A stretch of 40,504 bases of DNA from positions 1 through 40,504 of the forward strand of contig JALEHK010000019.1 in the NCBI GenBank assembly GCA_022770625.1, in the 5' to 3' direction. The translations under genes were made by a program, and so were the position numbers. The notes beneath the pieces are model-generated. The model had not been told where the DNA came from, did no database searches, and saw only the letters and a program-made list of their open reading frames with translations. This stretch comes from Oscillospiraceae bacterium (GTDB taxonomy: Bacteria > Bacillota > Clostridia > Oscillospirales > Ruminococcaceae). Below, one piece after another: positions 1 to 7,706 of this stretch (positions are counted from its first letter, which is position 1; every line of letters begins with the position of its first letter).

Positions 1-1175
1 CGGGAAAGGGTGTAGCGGTCATAGGAGGTCTTGCGCACGCCGATCGTCGAGGTATGCTTAAAGATCAGCGCGGCAAACGTCTCCGCGTTTTCCGGACGGC
101 AAAGGCAGGTCAGCAGGACGCCGGGACGGTTTTTCTTCATCTGGACAGGCTGGGTAAAAACGTCGAGTGCTCCGGCTTCAAGCAGAGCATCGACCGCAAA
201 GCCGATCGACTCCCCGTCCATATCGTCGATATTGCAGGAAAGACTGGCGATCCGGTCTCCGGCATCCTCCGTTTCACCGAGGAAGGCGCGCAGACAGTTG
301 GCGGCGGGGAAGACCTTGGTACCGATGCCGTATCCGATTTTCTCGGTCGCCATGACCGGCATCTCGCCGAACCGGGTCGCGAAATGATGAAGCAGCGCAG
401 CTCCGGTCGGGGTGCAGAGTTCGCCCTGGATCGAGCCGGTATAGCTGGGAATTCCGTGCAGCAGATAGGCGGTCGCAGGAGCGGGAACGGGAAGGATCCC
501 GTGTGCGCAGCGGACGTGTCCGTTTCCGACGTGAACCGGCGAAACCACGACCTCGTCCGCGCCGATCATCTCCATCAACAGGCAGACGCCGGTGATGTCG
601 GCGACCGCATCCATGCTTCCGACCTCATGAAAATGGATCTGGTCAACCGGCGCGTTGTGGGCACGGCTTTCCGCTTCGGCAATCAGTTCGTAAACGGCAA
701 GCACATCCGCGCGTACTTTGTCCGAAAGGTCAAGATGAGAGACGATATGGCGGATATCTGCCAGGCTGGTGTGATGATGGTGGTGCGTATGTTCGTGGTC
801 GTGTTCGTGCTCATGGTCATGATGATGTTCATGTTCGTGTTCGTGCTCATGGTCATGATGATGTTCGTGTTCGTGCTCATGGTCATGCTCGTGCTCATGG
901 TCATGGTCATGATGATGGTCATGAATGTGCTCTTCAACAGAATCGGAGGCAAGATTCACGTCCTCGCTGATCTCTTCTTCTCCGCCGACCGTGACCCGCA
1001 TATGTGTACCGTGGATGCCGCAGGTATCGGCTCCTTCCGCGGCGACATGGATGCCGGGAAGTCCAAGCCCGTTCATCTTTTTAAGAAACGCATCGGTATC
1101 GACCAGTTCGGAGAGCGCCGCCATCAGCATATCGCCGGCCGCGCCCATCCCGCATTCAAGATAAAGTGTTTTCAT
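1..1175 (-). CDS. larC: LarC, nickel insertion protein for nickel-pincer cofactor (partial, C-terminus off the left edge)
   Basis: LarC is the CTP-dependent cyclometallase that inserts nickel into the pyridinium bis-thioacid mononucleotide made by LarB and LarE, completing the cofactor of LarA-type racemases. The protein opens MKTLYLECGMGAAGDM, the usual LarC N-terminus, from an ATG at 1173-1175 with AGAAAGGAAG seven bases upstream. About 391 codons are present; the frame is still open at base 1 and ends in a conserved GVRKTSYDRY stretch near the family C-terminus, so perhaps a few tens of residues are missing. Residues ~83-135 are an extreme His/Asp/Glu tract (32 His in 53 residues), a common nickel-storage insertion in this family. 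The gene is third in larE-larB-larC, 30 bases after larB. It is one continuous frame, unlike the split larC1/larC2 of lactobacilli. No larA lies in the window. Confidence 0.9.
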   Translation of the reverse strand, partial: MKTLYLECGMGAAGDMLMAALSELVDTDAFLKKMNGLGLPGIHVAAEGADTCGIHGTHMRVTVGGEEEISEDVNLASDSVEEHIHDHHHDHDHEHEHDHEHEHEHHHDHEHEHEHEHHHDHEHEHDHEHTHHHHHTSLADIRHIVSHLDLSDKVRADVLAVYELIAEAESRAHNAPVDQIHFHEVGSMDAVADITGVCLLMEMIGADEVVVSPVHVGNGHVRCAHGILPVPAPATAYLLHGIPSYTGSIQGELCTPTGAALLHHFATRFGEMPVMATEKIGYGIGTKVFPAANCLRAFLGETEDAGDRIASLSCNIDDMDGESIGFAVDALLEAGALDVFTQPVQMKKNRPGVLLTCLCRPENAETFAALIFKHTSTIGVRKTSYDRYTLS

Positions 1176-1205
1176 GAGGAAACTTCCTTTCTGTATCCAT
1201 AATTT

Positions 1206-1985
1206 TTATTCAGAGAAAGACCGTTCATCCCGGCTTTTCCCGGTGGTGCGGTGGTTGATCCGGCTGGCGAGAAAGCCCGCGCCGAAACCGTTGTCGATAT
1301 TGACGACGCTTACGCCGCTGGCGCAGCTGTTGAGCATACTGAGAAGCGCCGAAAGGCCGTTAAAGCTCGCGCCGTATCCGACCGAGGTCGGAACACCGAT
1401 GACCGGACAATCGACCAGCCCGCCGACAACGCTTGCAAGCGCGCCCTCCATTCCGGCAACGGCAATTACAACGTTGGCCTGCATCAGAATGTCCAGTTTG
1501 GATAGAAGCCGCTGAAGCCCCGCCACGCCGACATCGTACAGCCGGACGACCTTATTTCCGAGCGCTTCGGCGGTGAGCGCCGCCTCTTCACAGACCGGCT
1601 GATCGGAGGTTCCTCCCGATGCGACGACAATATAGCCGTTGGTGTCGATATGTTCCACCTTGTTGACGATACCGATCCTGGAGAGAGGATCGTACCAGAG
1701 GCTCGGATTGGCGGCCCGGACGGTTTCCTCCGCTTCGGGATGCATCCGGGTGATCAAAATGTTGCTCCCTCCGTGGGCGGACATTGCGGCGGCAATGGAC
1801 GCGATCTGTTCAGGAGTTTTGGACGCGCCGTAGATGACCTCCGCGCTTCCCTGACGAAGCGCGCGGTGATGGTCGATCTTGGCAAAGCCCATCTCCTCAA
1901 ACGGTTCGAGCTTGAGCTGAAGCGCCGCCTGATCGACGGTCATGGTTCCGTCGCGGACAGCGGCAAGGATCTCGCTGGTGGTCAA
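1206..1985 (-). CDS. larB: LarB, pyridinium-3,5-biscarboxylic acid mononucleotide synthase
   Basis: LarB carboxylates the pyridine ring of nicotinic acid adenine dinucleotide and hydrolyses its phosphoanhydride, giving the bis-carboxylated mononucleotide that LarE then thiolates. The 259-residue product has the expected family length. Its C-terminal half resembles the PurE-like AIR carboxylase fold: VVASGGTSDQPV near residue 121, then VAGMEGALASVVGG and PVIGVPTSVGYGASFNG. The start is TTG (1983-1985), with GAAAGGA nine bases upstream; no ATG in this frame fits better. It sits 31 bases after larE and 30 bases before larC, which implies one transcript and a shared substrate channel of enzymes. 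No unusual residues were noted. Confidence 0.93.
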   Translation of the reverse strand: MTTSEILAAVRDGTMTVDQAALQLKLEPFEEMGFAKIDHHRALRQGSAEVIYGASKTPEQIASIAAAMSAHGGSNILITRMHPEAEETVRAANPSLWYDPLSRIGIVNKVEHIDTNGYIVVASGGTSDQPVCEEAALTAEALGNKVVRLYDVGVAGLQRLLSKLDILMQANVVIAVAGMEGALASVVGGLVDCPVIGVPTSVGYGASFNGLSALLSMLNSCASGVSVVNIDNGFGAGFLASRINHRTTGKSRDERSFSE

Positions 1986-2016
1986 TTGGAATCATCCTTT
2001 CGGAAAGTTTTTTATG

Positions 2017-2790
2017 TTATTCGCGGGGGAGACGCGGCTGCATATCGAGCAGAACGGTGTCAAAGGATTCGTGAAGCGTCGCAAAGGTTTTCTCCCGTCT
2101 TTCCTTGTTCAGTTCCCACTGGCTTTCAGTAAGCTGAAGCCGGGCGGCGCCATGGAAAACGCGGACGCGGAAATCGGTAAATCCAAGGGCAAAAAGGGCG
2201 TTTTCCGCTTTTTCGACCTTCGCGAGCGTCTCCTTATCGATCGGGGTTCCGGTCGGTACGCGGGTCGCGAGGCAGGCGTAGCTGGGCTTATCCCAGGTAA
2301 CCAGTCCGCGCTTTTTGCTCTCGGCACGGATGTCAGCCTTGGTCAGCCCGCAGAGCCGGAGCGGGGATTCCGCCTTCATCTCCCGGAGCGCTTTCATGCC
2401 GGGGCGGTCATCCTCAGCGTCGGAAGCGTTGCTGCCGTCGATCAGCGTTGCGCCAAGCTCGTCGGCACGGGCACGCAGAAGAGAAAAGATCGTCTGCTTG
2501 CAGTAGTAGCAGCGGCGGGCATCGTTGCGCACGACATCAGGACTGGTCAGCGGATCGGCGCGGAGTACCTCAAACGGTACGCCGATCTTTTCCGAGATCT
2601 TCTGGGCGTCCTCGAGTTCAAAATCCGGCTGGAAAACGGTCTTGACAAAAATTGGGGTGATCTCCGCGCCCATTTCCTTTGCCGCAGCAAAGAGGAACGA
2701 GGAATCGACACCGCCCGAAAAGCCTAAAACGAGTTTGGGGTGAGCGGCAAAGTAGCTTTTCAGTGCGTCCATTTTTTCCTGAATCGTCAT
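2017..2790 (-). CDS. larE: LarE, ATP-dependent sacrificial sulfur transferase
   Basis: LarE adenylates the two carboxylates made by LarB and converts them to thiocarboxylates. The 257-residue protein has an N-terminal PP-loop (SGGVDS, residues 25-30), the family motif RCYYCK (~93-98) and KPSYACLATR with Cys173 at the place of the sacrificial cysteine of Lactobacillus plantarum LarE (Cys176). I see no further cysteines beside Cys173, so it looks like the sacrificial type and not the [4Fe-4S] LarE type; that is inference. The ATG at 2788-2790 is preferred because AAAGGAC lies just upstream; an in-frame GTG at 2844 would begin inside the leader terminator hairpin and lacks a ribosome binding site. 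It is the first gene of the lar operon, controlled by the leader described separately. Confidence 0.93.
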   Translation of the reverse strand: MTIQEKMDALKSYFAAHPKLVLGFSGGVDSSFLFAAAKEMGAEITPIFVKTVFQPDFELEDAQKISEKIGVPFEVLRADPLTSPDVVRNDARRCYYCKQTIFSLLRARADELGATLIDGSNASDAEDDRPGMKALREMKAESPLRLCGLTKADIRAESKKRGLVTWDKPSYACLATRVPTGTPIDKETLAKVEKAENALFALGFTDFRVRVFHGAARLQLTESQWELNKERREKTFATLHESFDTVLLDMQPRLPRE

Positions 2791-2830
2791 TTTTGTACCG
2801 TCCTTTACAATTACAGTCCTTTCCTTTCTC

Positions 2831-2961
2831 AAAACAAAAGCCACGAAGATCTAAAGCCGCCCCTTTTGGGGCAGAACTAAAAAACCTTCGTGGCGGCCTT
2901 CATGACACGCGTTTTGAATCAGGTGGGTAAATTTCTCTTTCTATCTACAGATAGGTGTTGC
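2831..2961 (-). promoter_or_regulatory. Structured lar operon leader: mutually exclusive terminator and antiterminator
   Basis: Reading the minus strand, GCCACGAAG (2894-2886 region) pairs with CTTCGTGGC (2848-2840), with a nested GCCCC/GGGGC hairpin (2859-2872), and is followed directly by a TTTTGTTTT run: an intrinsic terminator shape placed before larE. Overlapping its 5' arm, AAGGCCGCC (2900-2892) can instead pair with GGCGGCTTT (2861-2853), nine pairs with one G-U, which would break the terminator. A further small hairpin (CTATCT/AGATAG, 2941-2954) lies at the 5' end. This is the architecture of a riboswitch or attenuator; I do not recognise the ligand-binding fold. Confidence 0.55.
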
Positions 2962-2965
2962 TTAT

Positions 2966-2996
2966 AGTATAATACTTTGAGCATACTCTAAGTCAA
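2966..2996 (-). promoter_or_regulatory. Probable lar operon promoter
   Basis: On the minus strand TTGACT (2996-2991) is followed by overlapping -10 candidates: TATTAT (2974-2969) at 16-bp spacing or TATACT (2971-2966) at 19 bp. The start would fall near 2960, upstream of the structured leader. The -35 lies in a GGGCTTGAC context that resembles the end of the repeat at 23789-23812. Confidence 0.5.
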
Positions 2997-3043
2997 GCCC
3001 TTTGCCGCCAAAAAACGATCTTTTTAACAGGCTTTTTTTACAA

Positions 3044-3787
3044 TCAGTCTCCGGGGCCTTTGTTGGTAGCCGTTTCACCGACATGATCGCCGGTCGGCGC
3101 GGTAATTTCGGAGGATTCTTCGCCGAGCGTACCGCTGTTGCCGGAAGAGGATTCATTGTTTCCGGAAGGAGAGGTCTGGGAAGAATTTCCGCCGGTAGGA
3201 TCAGTCTCGCCGCCGGTGCTGAAATCATGGTTCAGATTCGGCCCGGAACTGGTGCTCGAGGAAGAAGAACTGCTTTCAGAAGGAGCAGACGAAGCTCCCT
3301 GTGCGGAAGAACCGTTCGAGTTGCTGCCCGAACTGCTGCCGGAAGAACCGGTGTTTCCTGTGGAGGAACTGCTGCTTCCGGTATTTCCGGAAACCGATGC
3401 ACTCGGGCGTCTGGAGGAGGTGCTGTTGTTGCGGTTGGAAGTAGAGGTCGTCGTGCTGCTCTGGAATGCGGAGCCGGAAGAAGAACCAGTTCCGGAGAAA
3501 GCGTGGGAGGTGTCCAGCCCGTCGCTCCAGTCGGTCGATTCGTAAAGCTCGTCCAGAGGATTTTCTGAACTGCTTTCAGAACTTTCCGAAGCGGTATTTT
3601 CAGAAATGTCCGAGGTAAAGCCCGACTCGCCCGAAGCAGCTTCTCCCGACGAAGCATCCCCCGCAGTCGAAAGGCGGCCGGTGCCCTGTACGTCGGAAAG
3701 TGCGCCCGCAACCACGCGGGAACTTAAAAAGAGGGCGGCGAAAACAGCGATCACCTGTACCCAGTAGTTTCGAAAAAAGAATTTCAT
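3044..3787 (-). CDS. Serine-rich, low-complexity membrane-anchored protein next to sortase
   Basis: I do not recognise a family. The 247-residue product starts MKFFFRNYWVQVIAVFAALFL, one N-terminal membrane segment (about residues 9-24) or uncleaved signal anchor, followed by ~200 residues dominated by Ser, Gly, Asn, Thr and Glu with runs of SSSSSS and no predicted globular domain. No LPXTG- or NPQTN-like sorting signal is visible near the C-terminus, so it is not an obvious substrate of the adjacent sortase. ATG at 3787 is chosen because AGAAAGGA lies eight bases upstream; an extension to 3826 would overlap the sortase gene and has no ribosome binding site. It follows the sortase by 35 bases, so co-transcription is likely. 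A role as extracellular linker or glycosylated surface stalk is possible but unproven. Confidence 0.75.
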   Translation of the reverse strand: MKFFFRNYWVQVIAVFAALFLSSRVVAGALSDVQGTGRLSTAGDASSGEAASGESGFTSDISENTASESSESSSENPLDELYESTDWSDGLDTSHAFSGTGSSSGSAFQSSTTTSTSNRNNSTSSRRPSASVSGNTGSSSSSTGNTGSSGSSSGSNSNGSSAQGASSAPSESSSSSSSTSSGPNLNHDFSTGGETDPTGGNSSQTSPSGNNESSSGNSGTLGEESSEITAPTGDHVGETATNKGPGD

Positions 3788-3822
3788 GGCGTTTGTCCTT
3801 TCTGCGGGATCCAATTGATCAA

Positions 3823-5253
3823 TCAATAGAAGGTCGGCTTGACGCGGGAAGTGTTGTTGACACTGGAAGAAAAGTCAAAATCCGCTTCTGATTCGCCTTC
3901 CCTGAGCTTTCGCGCAACGATGCACAGCTTGGTGTCGGCGCGGTTGTTGGAACAGGTCTGGAGCGTCAGGAAGGTGTCGGATGTGTTCACGTCCACCGGG
4001 TTGGTGAAGTAGCTTCGTGCGGTTACCTCGTCGATGTACCACTGAGCCTTTTCCTCTGAGGTGGAGGTGACATAGTTATAGTACTCAAAAACCTCTCCGC
4101 GCCCGGCGTCGGTATTGGCTTCAAACGCCGCAAAGACGACCCACTCGCTTTCGTTGTAAATGGTATCAAAGGTGAGAAAGGGATGATCTTTGTAAAAATC
4201 AGCGTCCCGATAGCCGATCAGCTGATGAAAAACATATCCGGCGTTCATGTTATGCCCATAGACAATCGTGTTTTTCGCCCAGTAGTCTTTTTGGATTGGA
4301 ACCCGATAGTCGATATAGGGAAGCCCGTATGGGTCTTTCTCTCCGTAAAGATCGTGGGAAAGGTAATAGTCGTTGTCCTCCGCCTGCATGATCGGGAGGT
4401 CGATATTGGTGTCCGGAATGGTCAGCCATCCGGTCACGTCCGAATTGACGGCATACAGGGAAGCAAACTTGGAAAGATATCCTTCCGGAAGCCCGCTTTC
4501 TTCTTCAGTGGTCGGCGGGGCGGTATAGACTTCTACCGCTTTCTGAATATCCTTGACGTTTTGCTGAATCGCGTTTTGCTCCGATACAGTCATCCCGCTG
4601 GTCACGACGAGCACCGCCAGTGCCGCAATCAGCGCCGTTTTGATCAGCGCGTCGCCGATTCCGTCTCCCTTCCACGGAAGGATGGAAGCGGCAAACGAAA
4701 CAAGCGGTGAGCGGGCGTATTTTTTATAGCGAGCCGCAGGTGTCAGAAGCGAACGTGCGGAGGGCTCTTCGCTGAGGAGCCCAATCAGAAGCAAAACCGC
4801 CTGTTCGATCGCTCGTTCGGTCATCGCCTCCAAAAGCGCCGGATCGGATAGATCTCCGGGGCAGGCGATCTGCTGGACAGCGGCTTTTTTGCCGTTGGTA
4901 ACGGCGATGAAAAGGGTCGAGGTGTCGGTGTCCCGGTCGGCTGAGGGGTCGCCCGAAAGGGGAGAGGGGAGAAGGGTCGGACCGGTGACGGCGGCGCCCC
5001 ATTCGGTTCCACCCGCAAATCTCGTCTGCATCGCCCGGACAATCGCCGCTTCTCTCGAAACGGCTCCGTATTTTCTCTCAAACGATGCAGGGAGAGAACG
5101 AAGCGTTCCGGTGATCAGCCGCAGCTTCGAAGACTTATCCGCCGCGCCTGCCATTTTATCTTTGAGATCGGAAGGGAACCGAAGAGAGGCAGATGTTTTT
5201 TTCTTTTTCAGCAGATCATCCGCCTGCTGAAAAAGGTTCTGAAGATTTTCCAT
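3823..5253 (-). CDS. Class B sortase with ~200-residue cytoplasmic N-terminal extension
   Basis: This cysteine transpeptidase would attach surface proteins to peptidoglycan or process them. The 476-residue chain has a hydrophilic N-terminal region (1-200) of unknown function, a membrane helix (~203-220, ALIKTALIAALAVLVVTSG), then the class B sortase domain (~260-455). The catalytic His is H334 in VYGHNM, and Cys is C434 in TLQTCSNN. The residue normally Arg just before the final strand reads K442 (TKLCIVA), with R438 nearby. Typical class B sortases are 220-280 residues, so the extension is unusual; it carries a FIAVTNGKKAAVQQIACPGD segment that I cannot place. ATG 5253 has AAGGAG 11 bases upstream. 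It starts 37 bases after thiI and may share the nifS-thiI transcript. No substrate is encoded in the window. Confidence 0.88.
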   Translation of the reverse strand: MENLQNLFQQADDLLKKKKTSASLRFPSDLKDKMAGAADKSSKLRLITGTLRSLPASFERKYGAVSREAAIVRAMQTRFAGGTEWGAAVTGPTLLPSPLSGDPSADRDTDTSTLFIAVTNGKKAAVQQIACPGDLSDPALLEAMTERAIEQAVLLLIGLLSEEPSARSLLTPAARYKKYARSPLVSFAASILPWKGDGIGDALIKTALIAALAVLVVTSGMTVSEQNAIQQNVKDIQKAVEVYTAPPTTEEESGLPEGYLSKFASLYAVNSDVTGWLTIPDTNIDLPIMQAEDNDYYLSHDLYGEKDPYGLPYIDYRVPIQKDYWAKNTIVYGHNMNAGYVFHQLIGYRDADFYKDHPFLTFDTIYNESEWVVFAAFEANTDAGRGEVFEYYNYVTSTSEEKAQWYIDEVTARSYFTNPVDVNTSDTFLTLQTCSNNRADTKLCIVARKLREGESEADFDFSSSVNNTSRVKPTFY

Positions 5254-5290
5254 AAACGTGCACGCTCCTTCTTACGAAAATGCGGGCGGT

Positions 5291-6472
5291 TCATTCCTCG
5301 CTGCGGATCATCTTGAACTCGGTTCCGGCGATTGCCCGTTCGATCAGAGGCTCGTAATCAAACCGGCTTTCCGCCCGTTCAAGAATGTCGAGCTTGGGCT
5401 TGGTGCAGGGATGCTTGGGGGTAAAGACGGTGCAACAGTCCTCATAGGGAAGGATCGACGTTTCATAGGTTTCGATCTCGCGGGAGATTTTGATAATCTC
5501 CCCCTTGTCCATGCCGATCAGCGGACGAAGGACAACGAGCGGCGTCGCGTTGTCGGTGCAGTAAAGCGCCTCAAGCGTCTGGGAAGCGACCTGTGCAAGG
5601 CTTTCGCCGGTGACGAGCGCGGGGATCTTTTTTTCCTGAGCAATGCGGGTCGCGATCCGCATCATCAGCCGACGCATCATGACGGTGAACAGTTCTTCGG
5701 GGCAATGCTCCTTGAGCGCTTCCTGAAGCTCGGTAAAGGGAACGCAGTAAAAAGGAAGCCGTCCGGTATAGGGAACCAGCTTGCGGCAGAGCGTCTCGAC
5801 TTTTTCGCGCGCCCGTTCGCTGGTATAGGGCGGACTCTGGAAATGGATGGTCGAGAGGGCAAGTCCGCGCTTGGCCATCATATACGCCGCAACCGGAGAA
5901 TCAATTCCGCCCGAGATCAGAAGCATCGCTTCGCCCGATGAGGAAACCGGCATACCGCCTGCTCCCGGAATTTTACCGGCATGGATATAGGCGCCGCGGT
6001 CGCGGATCTCGACCATAACGGTCACATCGGGGTTGTGGACATCGACCTTCAGACGATGGAAACGGGAAAGAATTTTCCCGCCGACTTCTGCCGAAATCTG
6101 CGGCGAGGTCAGAGGAAAGCTCTTGTCCGAGCGCTTGGCTTCGACCTTGAAGGTGGAAGCGTCGAAAAGATCGTTTTCGATGTAGTCGCAGACATGAGAG
6201 AGAATATCGTCCATGTTCTTTTCCAGAACAATCGCCCGCGAGATGGACGCGATGCCAAAGACATGGCGGAGCGCTTTAATTGCTCCGTCAAAATCATAAA
6301 ACGCGCTGTCCTCAGGCGTGATATAGATGGTGGACTGCATACAGGAAAGGGAGATCTTTCCGAATTCCTGAAGGCGCCACTTGATGTTGCGCATCAGAAT
6401 CTCTTCAAACTTGCGGCGATTTAAGCCCTTGAGGGCAATCTCGCCGTTTTTGGCGAGGATAATTTCTTTCAT
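5291..6472 (-). CDS. thiI: ThiI, tRNA 4-thiouridine synthase (short form without rhodanese domain)
   Basis: ThiI adenylates uridine 8 of tRNA and transfers persulfide sulfur to make 4-thiouridine; in some bacteria it also feeds thiazole synthesis. The 393-residue protein has the N-terminal ferredoxin-like and THUMP region (1-165; FKVEAKRSDKSFP), then the PP-loop ATPase (SGGIDSP, residues 187-193) and a conserved tail EDCCTVFTPKHPCTKPK. There is no C-terminal rhodanese domain, as is usual in Firmicutes, where a dedicated cysteine desulfurase partner supplies sulfur. That partner is the gene directly upstream, 23 bases away. ATG 6472 is preceded by AGAAAGGAAC. Identity is firm; the sulfur route is inferred from the pairing. 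Confidence 0.95.
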   Translation of the reverse strand: MKEIILAKNGEIALKGLNRRKFEEILMRNIKWRLQEFGKISLSCMQSTIYITPEDSAFYDFDGAIKALRHVFGIASISRAIVLEKNMDDILSHVCDYIENDLFDASTFKVEAKRSDKSFPLTSPQISAEVGGKILSRFHRLKVDVHNPDVTVMVEIRDRGAYIHAGKIPGAGGMPVSSSGEAMLLISGGIDSPVAAYMMAKRGLALSTIHFQSPPYTSERAREKVETLCRKLVPYTGRLPFYCVPFTELQEALKEHCPEELFTVMMRRLMMRIATRIAQEKKIPALVTGESLAQVASQTLEALYCTDNATPLVVLRPLIGMDKGEIIKISREIETYETSILPYEDCCTVFTPKHPCTKPKLDILERAESRFDYEPLIERAIAGTEFKMIRSEE

Positions 6473-6495
6473 AAACAGTTCCTTTCTGAATAACG

Positions 6496-7641
6496 TCAGT
6501 CAACACCGACGACCTTTCTGAGCTTTTCGGTTACTTCCCGGAGCGCATCGGCAAAACAATCGATCTGTTCAGCGGTCGTTTCGCGGGAAAAGCTGATCCG
6601 GAGCGCCGAACGTACCCGTTCGAGCGGGAGATGGAAAGCGGCAAGGGTGCTGCTCTGCGCGCCTTTGGAACAGGCCGAGCCGGAAGAAACATAGATTTCT
6701 TTCTCCTCAAGCGCATGAAGCATGATTTCGGACGGAACCCCCGGAACCGAGATGTTCAGAAGGTGGGGGCATCCGTCTGCGGGGGAATTGATGACAACGC
6801 CGGGGATCTCTGCCATCCGCGCTCTGAGCTGTGCATTAAGCTCCCGATAGTTCCGGGCAATGGCCGCCTGATTCTTCCGGATCATCGAAAAAGCCGCGCC
6901 CATACCGGCAATCATCGGAACCGCTTCGGTACCCGAATGGAGATTTTTCTCCTGTCCGCCGCCGTATTCGACCGGAAGGATCCGGACGCCTTTTCGGATA
7001 TAAAGTCCGCCGACCCCTTTGGGCGCATAAAGCTTATGCCCCGAAAAAGAGAACAGATCGACTCCCAGACGCTCGACCGAGAGAGGAATCTTGGTAAAGC
7101 CCTGTACCCCGTCGATATGCGTGATCAGTTCCGGAAAGCGCTTTTTGACCGCCGGGATGACCTTATCGTAGGGAAGAATCGTTCCCATCTCGTTGTTGAC
7201 CATCATCATGCTCAGTAAAACGGTATCTTCATCAACCGCGTCGAGAAAGTCATACGGGTCAAAATGCCCGTCCGCTCGGGGAGCAACCCGCTTGACGGTG
7301 TAGCCGCGCTTTTCCATTGCGGTGATCGTCGCGCCGACCGAAGAGTGCTCGACGGTCGTTGTGACGATCGTTTTCCCGGCGCGGGGGCGCGCGGCGAGAG
7401 CGCCCTGAATGGCGATATTGTTGGAATCGGTCGCACCGCCGGTAAAGTAAACGCAGTCGTATGCGCATCCCAGAAGCGCCGCCGCTTCTTTCCGCGCGGC
7501 GGTCAGAATATGCTCGGCGTCCAGCCCTTTCTTATGAAGGGACGAGGGGTTTCCATAGTCACGCACCATCGCGTTCATTGCAGCCTCTGCCGCTTCGGGA
7601 CAGACCCGCGTGGTCGCACAGTTATCCAGATAAATTTCCAA
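6496..7641 (-). CDS. Cysteine desulfurase (NifS/IscS family), partner of ThiI
   Basis: This PLP enzyme removes sulfur from cysteine as an enzyme-bound persulfide. The 381 residues include the N-terminal LDNCATT motif, EHSS with PLP-stacking H99, the Schiff-base lysine K203 in SFSGHKLYAPKG, and the persulfide cysteine C324 in SSGSACSKG. It precedes thiI by 23 bases in the same direction, the arrangement of NifZ-ThiI in Bacillus, so 4-thiouridine synthesis is the best supported job; a role in Fe-S assembly or in the LarE sulfur economy is possible. The start is TTG (7639-7641): AAGGAG lies ten bases upstream and the first residues EIYLDN match the family N-terminus. Transcription probably begins at the promoter 7766-7794 and passes through a twin-hairpin leader. 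Confidence 0.93.
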   Translation of the reverse strand: MEIYLDNCATTRVCPEAAEAAMNAMVRDYGNPSSLHKKGLDAEHILTAARKEAAALLGCAYDCVYFTGGATDSNNIAIQGALAARPRAGKTIVTTTVEHSSVGATITAMEKRGYTVKRVAPRADGHFDPYDFLDAVDEDTVLLSMMMVNNEMGTILPYDKVIPAVKKRFPELITHIDGVQGFTKIPLSVERLGVDLFSFSGHKLYAPKGVGGLYIRKGVRILPVEYGGGQEKNLHSGTEAVPMIAGMGAAFSMIRKNQAAIARNYRELNAQLRARMAEIPGVVINSPADGCPHLLNISVPGVPSEIMLHALEEKEIYVSSGSACSKGAQSSTLAAFHLPLERVRSALRISFSRETTAEQIDCFADALREVTEKLRKVVGVD

Positions 7642-7706
7642 GAGACGTTAACTCCTTAAAGCGTAATGATGCTGTTAAGTTTCGCAGCATTAAATTCTAC
7701 CTTGTT

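Noticed and set aside
771-929. Short tandem repeat that might suggest a CRISPR array
   Set aside because: It is the coding sequence of the LarC His tract; there are no regular repeats with unique spacers anywhere in the window.
54-1202. Long plus-strand frame opposite larC and other long frames opposite real genes (e.g. 16671-18245, 29931-31088 and 37339-39285, minus)
   Set aside because: Antisense shadows produced by codon bias; they lack ribosome binding sites and family motifs, while the opposite strand encodes recognisable proteins.
2791-2844. GTG start extending LarE by 18 residues
   Set aside because: It would begin in the terminator stem of the leader, has no ribosome binding site and adds residues not found in the family.
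3138-3545. Glu/Val/Leu-rich plus-strand frame opposite the serine-rich gene
   Set aside because: A direct consequence of Ser codons read in antisense; no start signals.
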